NCBI GenBank assembly: GCA_019745505.1 | Contig: JAIETE010000317.1 | Location: forward strand, 1 to 35,505 | Source: Candidatus Obscuribacterales bacterium | GTDB taxonomy: Bacteria; Cyanobacteriota; Vampirovibrionia; Obscuribacterales; Obscuribacteraceae | Length of the DNA: 35,505 nt | Reading direction: 5' to 3' | Shown here: in pieces, positions 33,010 through 35,505 of the stretch | How the letters are laid out: each line of letters begins with the position of its first letter | Position numbering within the stretch: the first letter of the stretch is position 1 | The notes under the pieces: generated by a model | What the model saw: only the letters and a program-made list of their open reading frames with translations | Databases searched by the model: none | Told to the model about the DNA's origin: nothing | Translations under genes and position numbers: made by a program

Positions 33010-33501
33010 ATGACAGCTCCACAAGCACCACTTTCCCCGCCTCCTCCACTGGCGGCCATAAGCCAAGATCAATCGAGAACGGCATCGGCACTCGATGCTC
33101 CGCCTCTGCAATCGGCGCAAAACCCACTGAACGGCGCGGATATCCTGGCCGGAACCACCCAGAATGCACCTCCGGATCAATACTGGGAAGAGGATGTTCC
33201 GCCGGCAGAGATGGAAACGGCTGCAATAGATTCGGCGCCGGAAGCTGATTCCAAATCCAAGAAGTACGACTTTTTCGGTCAGGTCCACGAACTTGCGTAT
33301 AGTTCGCAGGCCCAGAAGACAGAGCGCAACTTCAAAGCCATGGAAAAGTCAATGATCGATCAAAACCTGCTGCCGGAATTTACTATCTCCGAATCGCTCT
33401 CACCGCCGCCTATCTTCGCTCTGGATACGGGACGCAAACAGATGGAAACTTCACTCAACCATTATCGCGATCGGTATTTCGCTCTAAAGACTCAAGCATA
33501 G
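33010..33501 (+). CDS. Small proline-rich protein, 163 aa, unassigned
   Basis: The ATG at 33010 has no clear ribosome site, so the start is tentative. The N-terminal 60 residues are Pro/Ala/Gln-rich (for example P-L-S-P-P-P-P-L) and probably disordered. From about residue 85 on there are helices with K-Y-D-F-F-G-Q-V-H-E-L-A-Y, and a final R-D-R-Y-F-A-L-K. The composition is coding-like, and the minus-strand frames at 32932-33288 look like shadows. No known family. It converges on the methyltransferase gene. Confidence 0.55.
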   Translation: MTAPQAPLSPPPPLAAISQDQSRTASALDAPPLQSAQNPLNGADILAGTTQNAPPDQYWEEDVPPAEMETAAIDSAPEADSKSKKYDFFGQVHELAYSSQAQKTERNFKAMEKSMIDQNLLPEFTISESLSPPPIFALDTGRKQMETSLNHYRDRYFALKTQA

Positions 33502-33580
33502 TGCGATACAAAGCCAAATTGCAACGCTGAGCATTGCACCATATATGGTGAATGGCAAAGCGCCAGACGATAAACTTGCC

Positions 33581-34354
33581 TCAACGCTTAACAGCCTTGA
33601 GAATAAGTTTGTCGTCCGTGAAGGAAATCGGCACTCCGTCTGCAATCTCGATAGCATAGTGTTCTTTCGCCGCCGATGGAGCCTGCACGAGCATTGCCCG
33701 CACTGCTTTCTTGAGCTCGTCGGAACAGCCTGAATTGCCCATCCAATCTTCGATGTTATGGGTTTTTCGATAAATTTCGCAACGTGCAACCCTAAAGCCC
33801 GCTTCTATCAACATGCGCCTCCACTCGCGTTTCGTGTAGGCTCGAATGTGCGTGGGATCGCGCAGTTTCTCCAGGCTGTTGACATAACGGTCCAGCCTCT
33901 TTGACGGCGGAGAGACACTGTCTTCGAGGATAAACATACCGCCAGGCTTAAGAACACGTGCTATTTCCGCTATCGCCTTATTAATGTCCAGGAAGTGGTG
34001 TGGCGCGATTCTGCAAGTAACAGCATCAAAAGAGGAGTCGTCGAAGTCGAGCGCCTCAACGTCAGCAACAACGGCATCCGCATTGGTGAGCCCTTTTGCG
34101 GCAAATTGCTTGCTTGCCTGCTCGATCATTTCAGGTGACAGATCTGAAGCCGTGACATGCGCAACAAAAGGCGCAATCATGGCTGCAGTGTGACCGGCTC
34201 CGGTGGCGACATCGAGAACATGCATGTGGGGCTGAGGATCGAGGTAGGACAGGATAATATGCAAATCCGAGCCCAGAGCGTGTGTCTTGCTGGCAGCATA
34301 TTTTTCAGCATTGGCGCCAAACTGACGTTTGACGTCATCTTTGGTTGTAGTCAT
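33581..34354 (-). CDS. Class I SAM-dependent methyltransferase
   Basis: 257 aa. The ATG at 34354 is preceded by GAGGGGG. SAM-binding motif I reads V-L-D-V-A-T-G-A-G-H-T-A (residues about 45-56). D70 of T-A-S-D-L-S follows as the ribose-binding acid, then the D-A-V-V-A-D-V-E-A-L-D-F region and motif post-I A-R-V-L-K-P-G-G. R-I-A-P-H-H-F near 114 is typical of UbiE/YcgJ-like small-molecule methyltransferases. The substrate is unknown. No signal peptide. It stands alone, with a TATAAG-like box at about 34387 in its promoter. Confidence 0.9.
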   Translation of the reverse strand: MTTTKDDVKRQFGANAEKYAASKTHALGSDLHIILSYLDPQPHMHVLDVATGAGHTAAMIAPFVAHVTASDLSPEMIEQASKQFAAKGLTNADAVVADVEALDFDDSSFDAVTCRIAPHHFLDINKAIAEIARVLKPGGMFILEDSVSPPSKRLDRYVNSLEKLRDPTHIRAYTKREWRRMLIEAGFRVARCEIYRKTHNIEDWMGNSGCSDELKKAVRAMLVQAPSAAKEHYAIEIADGVPISFTDDKLILKAVKR

Positions 34355-34431
34355 TTTTACCCCCTCAACATATTGAAAGGATAACTTATAGATTGTCCGC
34401 TCGATTATTACGATACCCGATAGTATTTAAA

Positions 34432-34479
34432 GCAAAAACAGAAAAGCGGAGGAGAGCGGCTTGCGCTACTCCCCTCCGT
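34432..34479 (-). terminator. Intrinsic terminator after the FadB/FadJ-type gene
   Basis: On the minus strand ACGGAGGGGAGTAGC pairs with GCCGCTCTCCTCCGC (arms at about 34465-34479 and 34446-34460) around GCAA, with a few mismatches, followed by TTTTCTGTTTTT. It lies about 70 bases past the stop at 34550. Confidence 0.85.
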
Positions 34480-34500
34480 TTCCTGCGGACTTCACTAAAC

Positions 34501-34518
34501 GACTGTCGAGTGACAGTC
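34501..34518. repeat. Perfect 7-bp dyad after the FadB/FadJ-type gene
   Basis: GACTGTC (34501-34507) pairs with GACAGTC (34512-34518) around GAGT. It lies between the stop codon and the terminator, in the 3' untranslated part of the minus-strand gene. The role is unknown. Confidence 0.45.
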
Positions 34519-34549
34519 TAGGCCGCCCGACGGACAACCTAGAACTGCA

Positions 34550-35505
34550 TCAGTCCTGATAGAAGGCCTGACCGCGAGCGGCCATGTCCTTGATCAGCTG
34601 GCAAGGCGCGTAGTTGTCACCCGCAACCTTGGACAGCATCTCGAGCTTCTGGTGCACGACCTTGATGCCCACGCTGTCGGCGTACCGCAGCGGGCCACCC
34701 AGGAAGGGCGGGAAGCCGGTGCCGAAGATCATGGCGAGATCGAGCGTGCGCGGGTCGGAAACGATGCCCGACTCGAGAACACGCGCCGCCTCGTTGACCA
34801 TGGCCAGCGCCAGGCGATCCTGAATCTCTCCCTTCTGCTTCTTCACAGGAGCAGCGGTGATCCAGGCCTGCACCTTCGGGTTGATGCCGGCGCGCTTGCC
34901 CTCGGCGTAAGCATAGATGCCCTCGCCGCCCTTCTTGCCGACCAGCTTCGCCTCGTCGACCTTCTTGAGGAGGGTCGGAGGATTCAGCCGCTCGCCGAAG
35001 GCGCCGTGCAGAACGCGCGCGACGTGACCGGCGACATCCAGCCCGACTTCGTCGAGCAGGGTGAGCGGACCCATCGGCATGCCGAAGGACTGCATCGTCT
35101 TCTCGATTTCCTCAGGCGCCACACCCTGCTCGAGCAGCTTCACAGCTTCCAGCAGGTAGGGCGTGAGGATGGCATTGACGATGAAGCCGGCTCGGTCCAG
35201 ACAGAAGACCGTGGTCTTGCCGAGCTTGAGCGAGAACTCCTGAGCGGCAGCAGCAGCGCCGTCGGAAGTGGTGTCGCCGTAGATGATCTCGACCAGCGGC
35301 ATCTTGTGCACCGGGTTGAAGAAGTGCACGCCGACTACGAGCTCGGGGTTGCGAGCGGCGGACGCCATCTCGCTGATGGACAGCGACGAAGTGTTCGTCG
35401 CGAAGATGAACGGCTTCTTGATCACCTTTTCCAGGTCGGCAAGCACGATCTTCTTCACCTTCATCACTTCGACGACGGCTTCGATGACCATGTCGCAGTC
35501 AGCCA
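34550..35505 (-). CDS. 3-hydroxyacyl-CoA dehydrogenase, FadB/FadJ type, C-terminal part
   Basis: The 318 visible residues continue past the window's right edge (A-D-C-D precedes the first Met). The NAD-domain half shows F-A-T-N-T-S-S-L-S-I, and G-V-H-F-F-N-P-V-H-K-M-P-L-V-E, which holds the catalytic His and Glu of HCDH. The C-terminal domain pair has M-P-M-G-P-L-T-L-L-D-E-V-G-L-D and, in the second copy, G-F-P-P-F-L-G-G-P-L-R-Y-A-D. The duplicated C-terminal domain is typical of the fatty-acid oxidation alpha subunit, so an N-terminal enoyl-CoA hydratase domain probably lies outside the window. It oxidises 3-hydroxyacyl-CoA with NAD in beta-oxidation. GC-biased codons suggest strong expression. 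Start not in the window. Confidence 0.92.
   Translation of the reverse strand, partial: ADCDMVIEAVVEVMKVKKIVLADLEKVIKKPFIFATNTSSLSISEMASAARNPELVVGVHFFNPVHKMPLVEIIYGDTTSDGAAAAAQEFSLKLGKTTVFCLDRAGFIVNAILTPYLLEAVKLLEQGVAPEEIEKTMQSFGMPMGPLTLLDEVGLDVAGHVARVLHGAFGERLNPPTLLKKVDEAKLVGKKGGEGIYAYAEGKRAGINPKVQAWITAAPVKKQKGEIQDRLALAMVNEAARVLESGIVSDPRTLDLAMIFGTGFPPFLGGPLRYADSVGIKVVHQKLEMLSKVAGDNYAPCQLIKDMAARGQAFYQD

Overview
The window looks like chromosomal DNA of a diderm bacterium of about 50% GC. Evidence for a periplasm is a DsbD-type electron-transfer protein with a secreted thioredoxin, plus several signal-peptide proteins. The RNase P RNA is a bacterial type with a consensus -10 box. The multi-S1 protein resembles cyanobacterial-type S1, and the window is rich in large unassigned, TPR, WG-repeat and YwqK-like proteins. 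Together these would fit a non-photosynthetic relative of Cyanobacteria (Melainabacteria/Obscuribacterales type). That placement is an inference and was not tested. No rRNA, tRNA, CRISPR array, prophage or intact insertion sequence was seen.

Layout. 1-2094: the C-terminal end of a DNA adenine methylase (+) faces two minus-strand genes that share a C-terminal region. 2764-6967 (+): two tandem membrane-anchored YwqK/MORN-like paralogues, a TerD-family protein and a calcineurin-like phosphoesterase, closed by a strong terminator. 7012-8018: a gene-poor gap with an unusual open frame. 8019-10400 (+): DsbD and a secreted thioredoxin. 10602-11873 (-): an exported protein with a papain-like Cys/His/Asn pattern. 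12695-15751 (+): one polypeptide that joins an acetolactate-synthase-type ThDP enzyme to an aldehyde dehydrogenase. 16073-17863 (+): an exported WG-repeat protein. 17975-20045 (-): a probable three-gene operon with a WD40-like protein, a small acidic protein and an unknown protein. 20799-23190: a TPR protein, an NAD(P)-dependent epimerase/dehydratase (-) and an unknown protein. 23350-24810 (+): a MocR-type regulator without the PLP lysine. 24848-25233 (-): rnpB. 25913-27460 (+): an S1-domain protein behind a long structured leader. 27951-28658 (+): a NadD-like protein with an altered HxGH motif. 28809-32369 (-): a TPR protein, a small unknown and a DUF4139 protein. 33010-35505: a small proline-rich protein (+), a SAM methyltransferase (-) and the C-terminal part of a FadB/FadJ-type 3-hydroxyacyl-CoA dehydrogenase (-).

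How genes may work together. DsbD and its thioredoxin form a cytoplasm-to-periplasm reducing pair. The ThDP/ALDH fusion suggests channelling of an aldehyde from a 2-oxo acid straight to oxidation. The TerD-phosphoesterase neighbourhood fits stress modules known from Ter systems. The best second looks are the ThDP-ALDH fusion, the MocR protein with a dismantled PLP site, and the NadD homologue that has lost the second active-site histidine.
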